A stretch of DNA of 64,000 nucleotides, taken from Ideonella sp. GTDB taxonomy: Bacteria; Pseudomonadota; Gammaproteobacteria; Burkholderiales; Burkholderiaceae_C. Location of the stretch: NCBI RefSeq assembly GCF_016702655.1, contig NZ_JADJDO010000003.1, positions 186,001 through 250,000 of the forward strand, read 5' to 3'. Below the pieces are notes generated by a model. That model saw only the letters and a program-made list of their open reading frames with translations. It searched no databases and was not told where the DNA came from. The position numbers were made by a program, and so were the translations under genes. Position 1 is the stretch's first letter, and the number at the start of each line of letters is the position of its first letter. This document shows positions 36,430 through 44,505 of the stretch, one piece after another.

Positions 36430-37404
36430 ATGCAACGCCGCCACGTCCTGAACTCCATCGTCGCCGCAGCCACCTCGGCAGTCGCGCTGCCGTCGGCCGC
36501 GCAGGCCTGGCCGGCGCGCGCGATCAAGCTCGTCGTGCCGTTCCCCGCCGGCACCTCGCCCGACATCATCGCGCGCATCCTGGCCGAGTCGCTCGCGCGC
36601 GCGCTCGGGCAGCCGGTGGTGATCGACAACCGACCCGGCGCCGGCGGCAACGTCGGCACCGGCGTCGTGGCGCATGCCGAGCCCGACGGCTACACGCTGC
36701 TGTTCACGATCCAGGGCCCGCTCGTTACCGCGCCGCTGCTGTCCAGGAACCTCGGCTATGACCCGGCCAAGGATCTGGCGCCGGTGACGCTGGTCGCAAC
36801 CTCGCCCAACGTGCTGATCGTCGAGCCGGGCCTCGGCGCGGGCGGCCTGCCGGAGTTCGTGCGCGTCGCGAAGAGCAAGCCCGGCCAGCTCAACTACGGC
36901 AGCGTCGGCAAGGGCAGCGCGTCGCACCTGGCGATGGAGCTGTTCATGCGCCGCGCCGGCATCGAACTCGTGCATGTTCCTTACCAGGGCTTCCCGCAGG
37001 TCGTCAACGCGATGCTTTCGGGCCAGGTGCAGGCGGCCTTCATGGTGCCCGGGATCGCGATGGGCCAGGTGCGCGCGGGCAAGGTCAAGGCGCTCGGCGT
37101 GAGCACGCTCGGCCGCGTGGCCGCGCTGCCCGAGATGCCGACCTTCGCCGAGCAGGGCTATCCGGGCTTCGAGGCGATCTCTTGGCAGGCCGTGCTCGCG
37201 CCCGCAGGCACGCCGGCCGCCATCGTCGAGCGGCTCGCGGCCGAGCTGATGCGCATCATCCGCAGCGACGAGGTGCGCGCGCGCATGCTGGGCCAGTACT
37301 TCAGCGCGCGCGGCACGACGGCCGAGGCGCTCGCGAGCCTGATGAAGAGCGAACGCGAACACTGGGCCAAGGTCATCAAGGCTGCAGGCGTGCAGCCCGA
37401 GTAG
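36430..37404 (+). CDS. TctC/Bug-family tripartite transporter substrate-binding protein
   Basis: Protein of 324 aa. A signal peptide of about 26 residues (VLNSIVAAATSAVALPSAAQA) precedes the Bug fold: IKLVVPFPAGTSPDIIARIL, VVIDNRPGAGGNVGTGVVA, QLNYGSVGKGSASHLAMELF, HVPYQGFPQVVNAMLSGQVQ. These periplasmic proteins bind carboxylates or other small acids. No tctAB membrane genes lie beside it, typical for orphan Bug genes in Burkholderiales. The ligand is unknown. Confidence 0.92.
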   Translation: MQRRHVLNSIVAAATSAVALPSAAQAWPARAIKLVVPFPAGTSPDIIARILAESLARALGQPVVIDNRPGAGGNVGTGVVAHAEPDGYTLLFTIQGPLVTAPLLSRNLGYDPAKDLAPVTLVATSPNVLIVEPGLGAGGLPEFVRVAKSKPGQLNYGSVGKGSASHLAMELFMRRAGIELVHVPYQGFPQVVNAMLSGQVQAAFMVPGIAMGQVRAGKVKALGVSTLGRVAALPEMPTFAEQGYPGFEAISWQAVLAPAGTPAAIVERLAAELMRIIRSDEVRARMLGQYFSARGTTAEALASLMKSEREHWAKVIKAAGVQPE

Positions 37405-37416
37405 TCATGCTCCCAA

Positions 37417-37484
37417 GACGCCTGCGGCGTCGCTCACCCAAGGGCAAGCCCGGCAGGCCTGGGGCGCCCCGGCGCCTGCCGGGG
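37417..37484. terminator. two hairpins between convergent tctC-like gene and trmL
   Basis: GACGCC-TGC-GGCGTC (37417-37431) and CCCCGGC-GCCT-GCCGGGG (37467-37484) lie in the 97-base convergent gap and could stop transcription from both sides. No T tract is present. Confidence 0.45.
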
Positions 37485-37501
37485 TGCGCGCCCGAGATCG
37501 G

Positions 37502-37972
37502 TCAGCCAGCGCTCGCGTAGCCGTTCTGGCGCCAGGCCTCGAACACCGCGACCGCGACCGCGTTGCTCAGGTTCAGGCTGCGCTGGCCGGTGCGCATCGG
37601 CAGGCGCAACTGCCGCTCGGGATCCACGCATCGCCGTACCGCGTCAGGCAGACCGGCGGTCTCGCTGCCGAAGACGAGCCAATCGCCGGGCTGCCAGGCC
37701 ACCTGCGCGAACGAGACCTGGCCGCGCGTCGTGAACGCGAACAGGCGCGCGGGCGCAGGCCGCGCATCGCGCATGAAGGCGGCCCAGGAGGCGTGGCGCT
37801 GCACGCGCGCGGTCTCGTGGTAGTCGAGCCCGGCGCGGCGCAGCAGGCGGTCTTCCATCGCGAAGCCGAGCGGCTCGATAAGGTGCAGCGCGCAGCCGGT
37901 GTTGGCGGCGAGCCGGATCACATTGCCGGTGTTGGGCGGGATCTCGGGCTGCACAAGGACGATGTTGAACAT
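37502..37972 (-). CDS. trmL: tRNA (cytidine/uridine-34 2'-O)-methyltransferase TrmL
   Basis: Protein of 156 aa, a SPOUT methyltransferase that modifies the wobble base of tRNA-Leu. MFNIVLVQPEIPPNTGNVIRL opens the family; LHLIEPLGFAMEDRLLRRAGLDY, LVFGSETAGLP and LRLPMRTGQRSLNLSNAVAV form the knotted SAM site. The start at 37972 is set by the family N-terminus. It lies 13 bases after comF. Confidence 0.96.
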   Translation of the reverse strand: MFNIVLVQPEIPPNTGNVIRLAANTGCALHLIEPLGFAMEDRLLRRAGLDYHETARVQRHASWAAFMRDARPAPARLFAFTTRGQVSFAQVAWQPGDWLVFGSETAGLPDAVRRCVDPERQLRLPMRTGQRSLNLSNAVAVAVFEAWRQNGYASAG

Positions 37973-37985
37973 GCGCCGTGCCTCG

Positions 37986-38699
37986 TCAAGCGTCGGGCCG
38001 CGGCGTGCGCGCGACGACCCAGACCTGCACCGACCGCGCGCCCGCGCGCTTGAGCACCGATGCAATCTCGGCCGCCGTCGCGCCCGTCGTCAGCACGTCG
38101 TCGACGAGCGCGATGGCGCGGCCGCCGATCTGCGTGCGCCGCAGCGGCTCGACCGCGAATGCACCGCGCACGTTGGCAGCGCGCCGGTCGTGGGGCAGCG
38201 CGGTCTGGTGCGGTGTGTCCTTCAAGCGCAGCAGCAGGTGGGCGTCGGCAGCGCAGCCGAGCGCGCGCGCGACGCGCCGGGCAATCTCCCAGGCCTGGTT
38301 GAAACCTCGCTCGCGCAGGCGCGCGGTCGACAGCGGCACCGGCAGCAGCCAGTCGGGCGTCGTCGCGGCGTCCTGGCGTCGCACGGCATCCAGCAGACGC
38401 TCGGCAAGCGCCGGGGCGAGGTCGAGCGCGGCGTGGAACTTCAGGCGCCGCACCAGCGTGTCCCAGGGATAGGCATAGTCGACCGCGGCGAGCGCGGCAT
38501 CGAACGGTGGCGGCTGGCGCAGGCAGGTGCCGCAGACCTCGACCCCGGCGGGTACGTCGATCGCGCAGCGGCAGCAGCGCGGAACGGGTGCCGCGAAGCG
38601 TTGCACGCAGGCTTCGCACAGGCGCGCGCGCGCCCAGCCGCGGCAGACGGCGCATTGGCTCGGCAGGGTCCAGGCGCCGACGGGCGCGGGTGGCGGCAT
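37986..38699 (-). CDS. comF: ComF-family phosphoribosyltransferase-like protein
   Basis: Protein of 237 aa. Zinc-finger cysteines are at the start (CAVCRGWARARLCEACVQ, then CCRC and CGTC). A phosphoribosyltransferase-type domain follows with LLPVPLSTARLRERGFNQA and the PRPP loop AIALVDDVLTTGATAAE. Homologues (ComF, GntX) are linked to DNA uptake. A TATATT box lies 6 bases before the start codon, in a 22-bp gap shared with the divergent methyltransferase gene. Confidence 0.92.
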   Translation of the reverse strand: MPPPAPVGAWTLPSQCAVCRGWARARLCEACVQRFAAPVPRCCRCAIDVPAGVEVCGTCLRQPPPFDAALAAVDYAYPWDTLVRRLKFHAALDLAPALAERLLDAVRRQDAATTPDWLLPVPLSTARLRERGFNQAWEIARRVARALGCAADAHLLLRLKDTPHQTALPHDRRAANVRGAFAVEPLRRTQIGGRAIALVDDVLTTGATAAEIASVLKRAGARSVQVWVVARTPRPDA

Positions 38700-38705
38700 C
38701 GGCTC

Positions 38706-38713
38706 AATATACT
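38706..38713. promoter_or_regulatory. overlapping divergent -10 boxes in a 22-bp intergenic gap
   Basis: AATATACT gives TATACT on the plus strand (38708-38713, 8 bases before ATG 38722) and TATATT on the minus strand (38711-38706, 6 bases before the comF ATG). Both transcripts would be leaderless. Confidence 0.5.
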
Positions 38714-38721
38714 GGCCCGAG

Positions 38722-39726
38722 ATGCCCTCACACCTGACCCGCCCCGCCACTGCGCGCGCGCTCGACGAGGCGGCGCTGGTCGCGGCGCTGCGCCGTCTCG
38801 CGCGCGCGCCGCAGCCGCCCTGGCTGCACGCCGAGGTCGCGCGACGCATGGGCGAGCGCCTGGCGATCGTCAAGCGCCAGCCCGACGTGATCGTCGACTG
38901 GTGGGGCCACGGCGGGGCTGGTGCTGAGCTGCTCGCACAGGCCTATCCGCGCGCGCGGCGAATCGTCGTCGAGCCGAGCGCCGCGCTCGTCGAGCGCAGC
39001 CGGGCCGATGCCCGCGCACCCTGGTGGCGTGCTAGGCGCTGGACGCAACGCAGCGACGACCTGCTGCTCGACGCCGGCCAAGCAAACGCCGGGCCGCCCC
39101 TGGTTTCCTTGACCCCCACGGGGGGCGGGCTGGGCGCAGCCCGGCCCTGGGGGCGCACAGATCCGCCCCCCGCACAAGCGCAGCTGGTTTGGTCCAACAT
39201 GATGTTGCACGCTGCCATCGACCCGCCGGCGCTGCTGGCACGCTGGCAGCGCGCGCTCGCCGCGGATGGCTTTGCCATGTTCTCCTGCTTCGGCCCGGGC
39301 AGCCTGCGCGAACTGCATGCGCTGTACCGCGAGCGCGGCTGGGGCGAGCCCGGCGCTGCCTTCGTCGACATGCACGACCTCGGCGACATGCTCGTCGCGA
39401 CTGGCTTCGCCGACCCGGTGATGGACCAGGAGACGCTCACCCTGACCTGGGACAGCCCGCAGGCGCTGCTGGCCGAACTGCGCAGCCTGGGTGGCAATGC
39501 CTCCCCGCTGCGCTGCGCAGGGCTGCGCACGCCGCGCTGGCGCGCGCGGCTGCTCGAGGCCCTGCAGTCGCTCGCCGGGCCCGATGGCCGCCTGCGGCTG
39601 GCTTTCGAGATCGTATACGGCCATGCCTTCAAGGCCGCGCCGCGCCTCACGCCGACCGGCGAGACGGCGTTCACGGTCGAGGAGATGCGGGCGCGCCTGC
39701 GCGCCGCGCGCGGCGGGGCCGCATGA
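38722..39726 (+). CDS. BioC-like SAM-dependent methyltransferase
   Basis: Protein of 334 aa. RRMGERLAIVKRQPDVIVDW and WGHGGAGAELLAQAYP form the start of the methyltransferase fold. LVWSNMMLHAAIDPPALLARW and GFAMFSCFGPGSLRELHAL match BioC-type malonyl-ACP methyltransferases of biotin synthesis. The usual DxGxGxG loop reads DWWGHGGAGAEL, so the SAM site is not canonical. About 29 residues before AQLVWSN (NAGPPLVSLTPTGGGLGAAR onwards) are encoded by a dispersed repeat and look inserted. No other bio genes are nearby. Confidence 0.75.
   Translation: MPSHLTRPATARALDEAALVAALRRLARAPQPPWLHAEVARRMGERLAIVKRQPDVIVDWWGHGGAGAELLAQAYPRARRIVVEPSAALVERSRADARAPWWRARRWTQRSDDLLLDAGQANAGPPLVSLTPTGGGLGAARPWGRTDPPPAQAQLVWSNMMLHAAIDPPALLARWQRALAADGFAMFSCFGPGSLRELHALYRERGWGEPGAAFVDMHDLGDMLVATGFADPVMDQETLTLTWDSPQALLAELRSLGGNASPLRCAGLRTPRWRARLLEALQSLAGPDGRLRLAFEIVYGHAFKAAPRLTPTGETAFTVEEMRARLRAARGGAA
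39084..39155. repeat. dispersed repeat read in frame inside the methyltransferase gene
   Basis: It begins AAACGCCGGGCCGCCCC, continues GGTTTCC, then a C5-AC-G6 palindrome and GGGCTGGGCGCAGCCC. The first 40 bases align with the inverted copy at 53141-53183 and with 16471-16512. Confidence 0.7.
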
Positions 39727-39768
39727 GGCCATGGCCGGCCCGCAAGGAGGGTGCTCGAAACGCTGGGC

Positions 39769-39774
39769 TAAAAT
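39769..39774 (+). promoter_or_regulatory. TAAAAT box in the leader of the cox operon
   Basis: TAAAAT lies 115 bases before the DUF2244 start in a 163-base gap that otherwise holds no gene. The same GGCTAAAATG/GCCTAAAATG context is found before algH. The -35 is not recognisable. Confidence 0.3.
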
Positions 39775-39889
39775 GCGCCGCTTTCAAAGTCTTTGATCAT
39801 CCTCAAAGAGTTGCGACAACGCGTTTGGCCTGGATCATTCGACACTGAGAAGTACCCGGCGAGACCGGCCACGAACCACATTCGCAAGC

Positions 39890-40480
39890 ATGTCGACCAC
39901 GACCACTTTCAAGGCCTGGCGCGCGTCCCCCACCTACCGCGGCTACCGTTTCGGGCGTGAGACGGGCGCCGCCGAGACCGGCACGCCCTGGTCCGTCGAG
40001 TGGGTGCTGCGCCGCAACGAGTCGCTCGCGCCGCGCCAGATGCTGTGGTTCTTCGCCTCGCTGTGCGTGCTGTCGCTGGGCATTGCCGCCGCGTTCTGGC
40101 GCGAGGGCGCGACGCTCGTGATGCCCTTTGCCGGCCTCGAGATCCTGGCGATCGGCATCGCGATGCTGTTCCATGCCCGGCATGCCGGCGACAGCGAAAG
40201 CATCGCGCTGCGCGACGACGCGCTGACCGTCGAGCACGCGAGCGGCCGCCATGTGGAGCGGGTCTCGTTCCAGCCGGCCTGGGTGCGGGTCGAGCCCCGC
40301 CATGGCGATCGCTCGCTGATCGAGTTGTCGGGGCAGGGCCGGCGCATCGCCGTGGGCCGCTTCGTGCGCCCCGAGCTCCGGCTGCAACTCGCCGACGAGC
40401 TGCGCTGGGCGCTGCGCCGCTGGCAACAGCGCGCGGGGCGTGCGAGGCCCGGGACCGGATCGACGAACCAGGATTCATGA
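39890..40480 (+). CDS. DUF2244 membrane protein of the cox operon
   Basis: Protein of 196 aa. Two adjacent helices lie near residues 52-66 and 70-92 (WFFASLCVLSLGIAAAF, LEILAIGIAMLFHAR). A soluble domain follows: ESIALRDDALTVEHASG, then GDRSLIELSGQGRRIAVGRF, typical of DUF2244. It regularly precedes ctaC in Burkholderiales; its role is unknown but presumably in oxidase biogenesis. It ends 13 bases before ctaC. Confidence 0.88.
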   Translation: MSTTTTFKAWRASPTYRGYRFGRETGAAETGTPWSVEWVLRRNESLAPRQMLWFFASLCVLSLGIAAAFWREGATLVMPFAGLEILAIGIAMLFHARHAGDSESIALRDDALTVEHASGRHVERVSFQPAWVRVEPRHGDRSLIELSGQGRRIAVGRFVRPELRLQLADELRWALRRWQQRAGRARPGTGSTNQDS

Positions 40481-40493
40481 AGCACTCACCGCG

Positions 40494-41687
40494 ATGACCA
40501 TGACGATCACCAAGCAAGCCTACCCACCCGCCCTGTGGCACAAGGCCTCGCAGGTCGCGCTCGCGCTCGCCGCTGCGCTCGCTGCGTCGGCGGCGCGGGC
40601 CGTCAACGACTTGCCGGGTGGCCCGGCCGTCAACCAGCTCAACCTGCATCCACCGGTGACGCGCATCGCCGCCGACCAGATCTGGCTGCACTGGTTCGTG
40701 CTCGCGATCTGCGCCGTGATCTTCGTCGGCGTGTTCGGCGTGATGTTCTATTCGATCATCAAGCATCGCAAGTCCAGGGGCCACAAGGCAGCGCATTTCC
40801 ACGAGAGCACGACGGTCGAGATCGTGTGGACGGTGGTTCCGCTCCTGATCGTGATCCTGATGGTGCTGCCCGCGACCCGGACCGTGGTCGCGATGAAGGA
40901 CACGAGCGCGTCGGACTTGACGATCAAGGCCACCGGCGTGCAGTGGAAGTGGGGTTACGAGTACCTCAAGGGCGAGGGCGAGGGCATCGCCTTCTACTCG
41001 ATGCTGGACCCGGCACAGCGCGAGATGTCGAACGCCGGCAAACCGGCCGGCGACGACTACCTGCTCAAGGTCGACTACCCGCTCGTCGTGCCGGTGGACA
41101 AGAAGGTGCGCATCATCACCACCGCCAATGATGTGATCCACGCCTGGATGGTGCCGGCTTTCGGCGTCAAGCAGGACGCGCTGCCCGGCTTCGTGCGCGA
41201 CACCTGGTTCCGCGCCGAGCAGATCGGCGACTACTACGGCCAGTGCGCCGAGTTGTGCGGCAAGGAGCACGCCTACATGCCGATCCACGTCAAGGTGGTC
41301 TCGGCGCAGGATTACAGCGCCTGGGTCGCGGGCGAGATGCGGAAGATCGCCGCCAGGGCCGACGACCCGGCCAAGGTCTGGCCGCTCGACGAACTCGTCG
41401 CGCGCGGGGCCAAGGTCTATGCCGCCAACTGCGCCGCCTGCCATCAGGCGAGCGGCAAGGGCGCGGGCGCGATCAAGCCGATCGACGGCGCTGCGGTCGT
41501 GCTCGACGCCGACGCAGGCAAGCAGATCGCGGTGCTGCTCAACGGCCAGAACAACGGCGCGATGCCAGCCTGGAAGCAGCTCTCGGACACCGAGCTCGCG
41601 GCCGTGATCACGTTCACGAAGAACCAGTGGTCGAACAAGACCGGGCAGATCGTGCAGCCGGCAGCCGTCGTCGCGGCGCGCAAGTAG
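40494..41687 (+). CDS. ctaC: cytochrome c oxidase subunit II with fused cytochrome c
   Basis: Protein of 397 aa. A signal peptide (to about residue 36) and two helices precede a cupredoxin domain. The CuA ligands are in QCAELCGKEHAYMP (C251, C255), with HAWMVPAFGVKQDA supplying the upstream histidine. The C-terminal extension is a cytochrome c domain with CAACH (C313, C316, H317) and a MPAW methionine. It accepts electrons from cytochrome c and feeds subunit I. It is the first structural gene of the aa3 operon. Confidence 0.97.
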   Translation: MTMTITKQAYPPALWHKASQVALALAAALAASAARAVNDLPGGPAVNQLNLHPPVTRIAADQIWLHWFVLAICAVIFVGVFGVMFYSIIKHRKSRGHKAAHFHESTTVEIVWTVVPLLIVILMVLPATRTVVAMKDTSASDLTIKATGVQWKWGYEYLKGEGEGIAFYSMLDPAQREMSNAGKPAGDDYLLKVDYPLVVPVDKKVRIITTANDVIHAWMVPAFGVKQDALPGFVRDTWFRAEQIGDYYGQCAELCGKEHAYMPIHVKVVSAQDYSAWVAGEMRKIAARADDPAKVWPLDELVARGAKVYAANCAACHQASGKGAGAIKPIDGAAVVLDADAGKQIAVLLNGQNNGAMPAWKQLSDTELAAVITFTKNQWSNKTGQIVQPAAVVAARK

Positions 41688-41733
41688 GCGGGGCACGCCC
41701 CGTCCGAGCGAAATTCAGCAGGAACCAAGAAGC

Positions 41734-43365
41734 ATGAGTGCAGTCCTCGACCACCCCGGTGTGCACGGTCACGCCGACGACCACGATCACGACCACGGCG
41801 CCCCGCACGGCTGGCGCCGCTGGGCGTATGCGACGAATCACAAGGACATCGGCACGATGTACCTCGTGTTCTCGCTCACGATGCTGATGATCGGCGGCGT
41901 GCTCGCGCTGCTGATCCGCCTCGAACTGTTCCAGCCGGGGCTGCAGTTCGTGAACCCCGAGTTGTTCAACCAGCTCACGACGATGCACGGCCTGATCATG
42001 GTCTTCGGCGCCATCATGCCGGCCTTCGTCGGCTTCGCGAACTGGATGGTGCCGCTGCAGATCGGCGCGCCGGACATGGCCTTCGCGCGCATGAACAACC
42101 TCTCCTTCTGGCTGCTGATCCCGGCCGCGCTGATGCTCGTCGCGTCGTTCTTCATGCCCGGCGGCGCGCCGGCGGCGGGCTGGACGCTCTACGCGCCGCT
42201 GACGATGCAGATGGGGCCGTCGATGGACGCCGGCATTTTTGCCCTGCACATCCTCGGCGCGAGCTCGATCATGGGCTCGATCAACATCATCGTCACGATC
42301 CTGAACATGCGCGCGCCCGGCATGACGCTGATGAAGATGCCGCTCTTCTGCTGGACCTGGCTCATCACGGCCTACCTGCTGATCGCGGTGATGCCGGTGC
42401 TCGCGGGCGCGATCACGATGACGCTCACCGACCGCCACTTCGGCACCAGCTTCTTCAACCCCGCCGGCGGCGGCGACCCGGTGATGTTCCAGCACATCTT
42501 CTGGTTCTTCGGCCACCCCGAGGTCTACATCATGATCCTGCCGGCGTTCGGCATCGTGAGCGCGATCATCCCGGCTTTCGCGCGCAAGAAGCTGTTCGGC
42601 TACACGTCGATGGTCTACGCCACGGCGTCGATCGCGATCCTGTCGTTCATCGTCTGGGCGCACCACATGTTCACGACCGGCATGCCGGTCACCGGTCAGC
42701 TGTTCTTCATGTACGCGACGATGCTGATCGCGGTGCCCACCGGCGTGAAGGTCTTCAACTGGATCGCCACGATGTGGCGCGGCTCGATGACCTTCGAGAC
42801 GCCGATGCTGTTCTCGGTCGGCTTCCTGTTCGTGTTCACGATGGGCGGCTTCACCGGGCTGATCTGCGCGGTGGCGCCGATCGACATCCAGATCCAGGAC
42901 ACCTACTACGTCGTTGCCCACTTCCACTACGTGCTCGTCGCCGGCTCGCTGTTCGCGATGTTCGCCGGCTTCTACTACTGGGCGCCCAAGTGGACCGGCG
43001 TGATGTACAACGAGACGCGCGGCAAGATCCACTTCTGGGCCTCGATCGTGTTCTTCAACGTCACCTTCTTCCCGATGCACTTCCTCGGCCTGGCGGGCAT
43101 GCCACGCCGCTATGCCGACTACCCGCTGCAGTTCGCCGACTTCAACATGCTCGCCTCGGTGGGCGCGCTCGGTTTCGGGTTGGCGCAGGTCTACTTCATC
43201 TTCTTCATCGTCATCCCGTGCATGCGCGGCAGGGGCGAGAAGGCGCCGCAGCAGCCCTGGGAAGGTGCCGAGGGGCTGGAGTGGGAAGTGCCGTCGCCGG
43301 CGCCGTTCCACACCTTCGAGAAGCCGCCCCAGCTCGACGCCACGGCGACCAAGGTGATCGGTTGA
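41734..43365 (+). CDS. ctaD: cytochrome c oxidase subunit I
   Basis: Protein of 543 aa with twelve helices. A His/Asp-rich N-terminus (HGHADDHDHDHGAPHGWRR) is followed by ATNHKDIGTMYLVF, the haem-a ligand region TTMHGLIMVFGAIMPAF, the CuB segment FFGHPEVYIMILPAFGI, WAHHMFTTGMP, PTGVKVFNWIATMW and VAHFHYVLVAG (haem a3/a histidines). It reduces oxygen and pumps protons. The His-rich start might bind metal. Confidence 0.98.
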   Translation: MSAVLDHPGVHGHADDHDHDHGAPHGWRRWAYATNHKDIGTMYLVFSLTMLMIGGVLALLIRLELFQPGLQFVNPELFNQLTTMHGLIMVFGAIMPAFVGFANWMVPLQIGAPDMAFARMNNLSFWLLIPAALMLVASFFMPGGAPAAGWTLYAPLTMQMGPSMDAGIFALHILGASSIMGSINIIVTILNMRAPGMTLMKMPLFCWTWLITAYLLIAVMPVLAGAITMTLTDRHFGTSFFNPAGGGDPVMFQHIFWFFGHPEVYIMILPAFGIVSAIIPAFARKKLFGYTSMVYATASIAILSFIVWAHHMFTTGMPVTGQLFFMYATMLIAVPTGVKVFNWIATMWRGSMTFETPMLFSVGFLFVFTMGGFTGLICAVAPIDIQIQDTYYVVAHFHYVLVAGSLFAMFAGFYYWAPKWTGVMYNETRGKIHFWASIVFFNVTFFPMHFLGLAGMPRRYADYPLQFADFNMLASVGALGFGLAQVYFIFFIVIPCMRGRGEKAPQQPWEGAEGLEWEVPSPAPFHTFEKPPQLDATATKVIG

Positions 43366-43373
43366 GGTCGGCC

Positions 43374-43877
43374 GTGACGCCAGAACGCAAGCGCAGCAAC
43401 CGCAAGCTCGGCCTGATCCTGGCCTCGGTGGCGGCGGCGTTCTTCGTCGGCATCATGATCAAGCTGAGCGTCTTCGGACCCGAGGCGCGCGGCCGCGGGG
43501 GCGCGTCGGGGGGGCGGCGCTCACTGGGGCGCGCTACGCCATGGCTACGCAATCGACCTCTGCCGACGCCGCACTGCTGCGCGCCGACAACCGGCGCATG
43601 GTGGCCAAGCTGGCCGTCGTCGCGCTCGCGATGTTCGGCTTCGGCTATGCGCTGGTGCCGGTCTACAAGGCGGTCTGCAACGCGCTCGGCATCAACGTGC
43701 TTTCGCTCGCCGAGCGTCAGCAGCAGGCGGGCACGTCAGGGCTCGCGGCGGGCAACTCGCAGGTCGATGGCGCGCGCACGGTCACGGTCGAGTTCGACGC
43801 CAACGCACGCGGGCCGTGGTCGTTCAAGCCCGCGCAGCGCTCCATCGACGTGCATCCGGGGCAGATGGTCACGGTGA
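43374..43877 (+). CDS. small cytochrome oxidase assembly protein whose stop codon is missing
   Basis: From GTG 43374 the frame encodes TPERKRSNRKLGLILASVAA, then AFFVGIMIKLSVFG, which matches the roughly 35-40 aa one-helix protein normally found between ctaD and ctaG. No stop follows. The frame runs on through GPEARGRGGASGGRR and then out of frame across ctaG to 43877. Only the first ~36 residues look genuine. Either the stop has been lost, or a base is wrong in the G-rich stretch around 43498-43514. Confidence 0.5.
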   Translation: MTPERKRSNRKLGLILASVAAAFFVGIMIKLSVFGPEARGRGGASGGRRSLGRATPWLRNRPLPTPHCCAPTTGAWWPSWPSSRSRCSASAMRWCRSTRRSATRSASTCFRSPSVSSRRARQGSRRATRRSMARARSRSSSTPTHAGRGRSSPRSAPSTCIRGRWSR

Positions 43878-44149
43878 TGTACGAGTTTCGCAACGTGCAG
43901 GATCGAACGATGGTGGCGCAGGCCATCCCGAGCTACGCGCCGCGCCAGGCGGCTGCACATTTCAACAAGCTCGAGTGCTTCTGCTTCAGCGAATACACAC
44001 TCGCGCCGGGTGAAGCCAGGCAGTGGCCGGTGGTGTTCGTGATCGACCCGAGGCTGCCGGGCGACGTGCGCACGATCACGCTCTCGTACACCTTCTTCGA
44101 GGTCGGCGGCAAGGTGCCTGCGGCGCCGGGCGCGACCACCGGGACATGA
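43541..44149 (+). CDS. ctaG: cytochrome c oxidase copper-insertion protein CtaG/Cox11
   Basis: Protein of 202 aa. One N-terminal helix (LAVVALAMFGFGYALVPVY) and a periplasmic immunoglobulin-like domain with the copper motif LECFCFSEYTL define Cox11, which delivers CuB to subunit I. VTVEFDANARGPWSFKP and DVRTITLSYTFFEV are also typical. The stop overlaps the DUF2970 start (ATGA). Confidence 0.96.
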   Translation: MATQSTSADAALLRADNRRMVAKLAVVALAMFGFGYALVPVYKAVCNALGINVLSLAERQQQAGTSGLAAGNSQVDGARTVTVEFDANARGPWSFKPAQRSIDVHPGQMVTVMYEFRNVQDRTMVAQAIPSYAPRQAAAHFNKLECFCFSEYTLAPGEARQWPVVFVIDPRLPGDVRTITLSYTFFEVGGKVPAAPGATTGT

Positions 44150-44415
44150 CGGGGGCGATACTCGTGACGACACCGCGCGACGACACATCGCTGCGGGCCG
44201 CAGCGGCCCGCAAGGGATCCTTCGCGCAGACGATGAAGGCCGTCGCGTGGTCGTTCTTCGGCATCCGCAAGTCGGCCGAGTACGAGAAGGACGTGAACCA
44301 GCTCAATCCGGTGCATGTGATCGTGGCGGGCGTGATCGGCGCAGCGCTGTTCGTCACGGCGCTGGTCCTGCTGGTCAACTGGGTGATCGCCAGCGGCGTG
44401 GCGGGCGGCGGCTGA
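44146..44415 (+). CDS. DUF2970 small membrane protein
   Basis: Protein of 89 aa. SFAQTMKAVAWSFFGIRKSA, then EYEKDVNQLNPVHVIVAGVI, is the DUF2970 signature. One helix ends the protein (VIVAGVIGAALFVTALVLLV). It is common in betaproteobacterial cox operons between ctaG and ctaE; a structural or assembly role is inferred. Confidence 0.88.
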   Translation: MTGAILVTTPRDDTSLRAAAARKGSFAQTMKAVAWSFFGIRKSAEYEKDVNQLNPVHVIVAGVIGAALFVTALVLLVNWVIASGVAGGG

Positions 44416-44505
44416 GGCACGACAATGAGGCGGCGTCGCGGATCCGTGGGTTCACGGTTCCCTGCGGCGGGCAGCGGTTAATTCGATTTTCCAGGAGAGC
44501 AGGAC

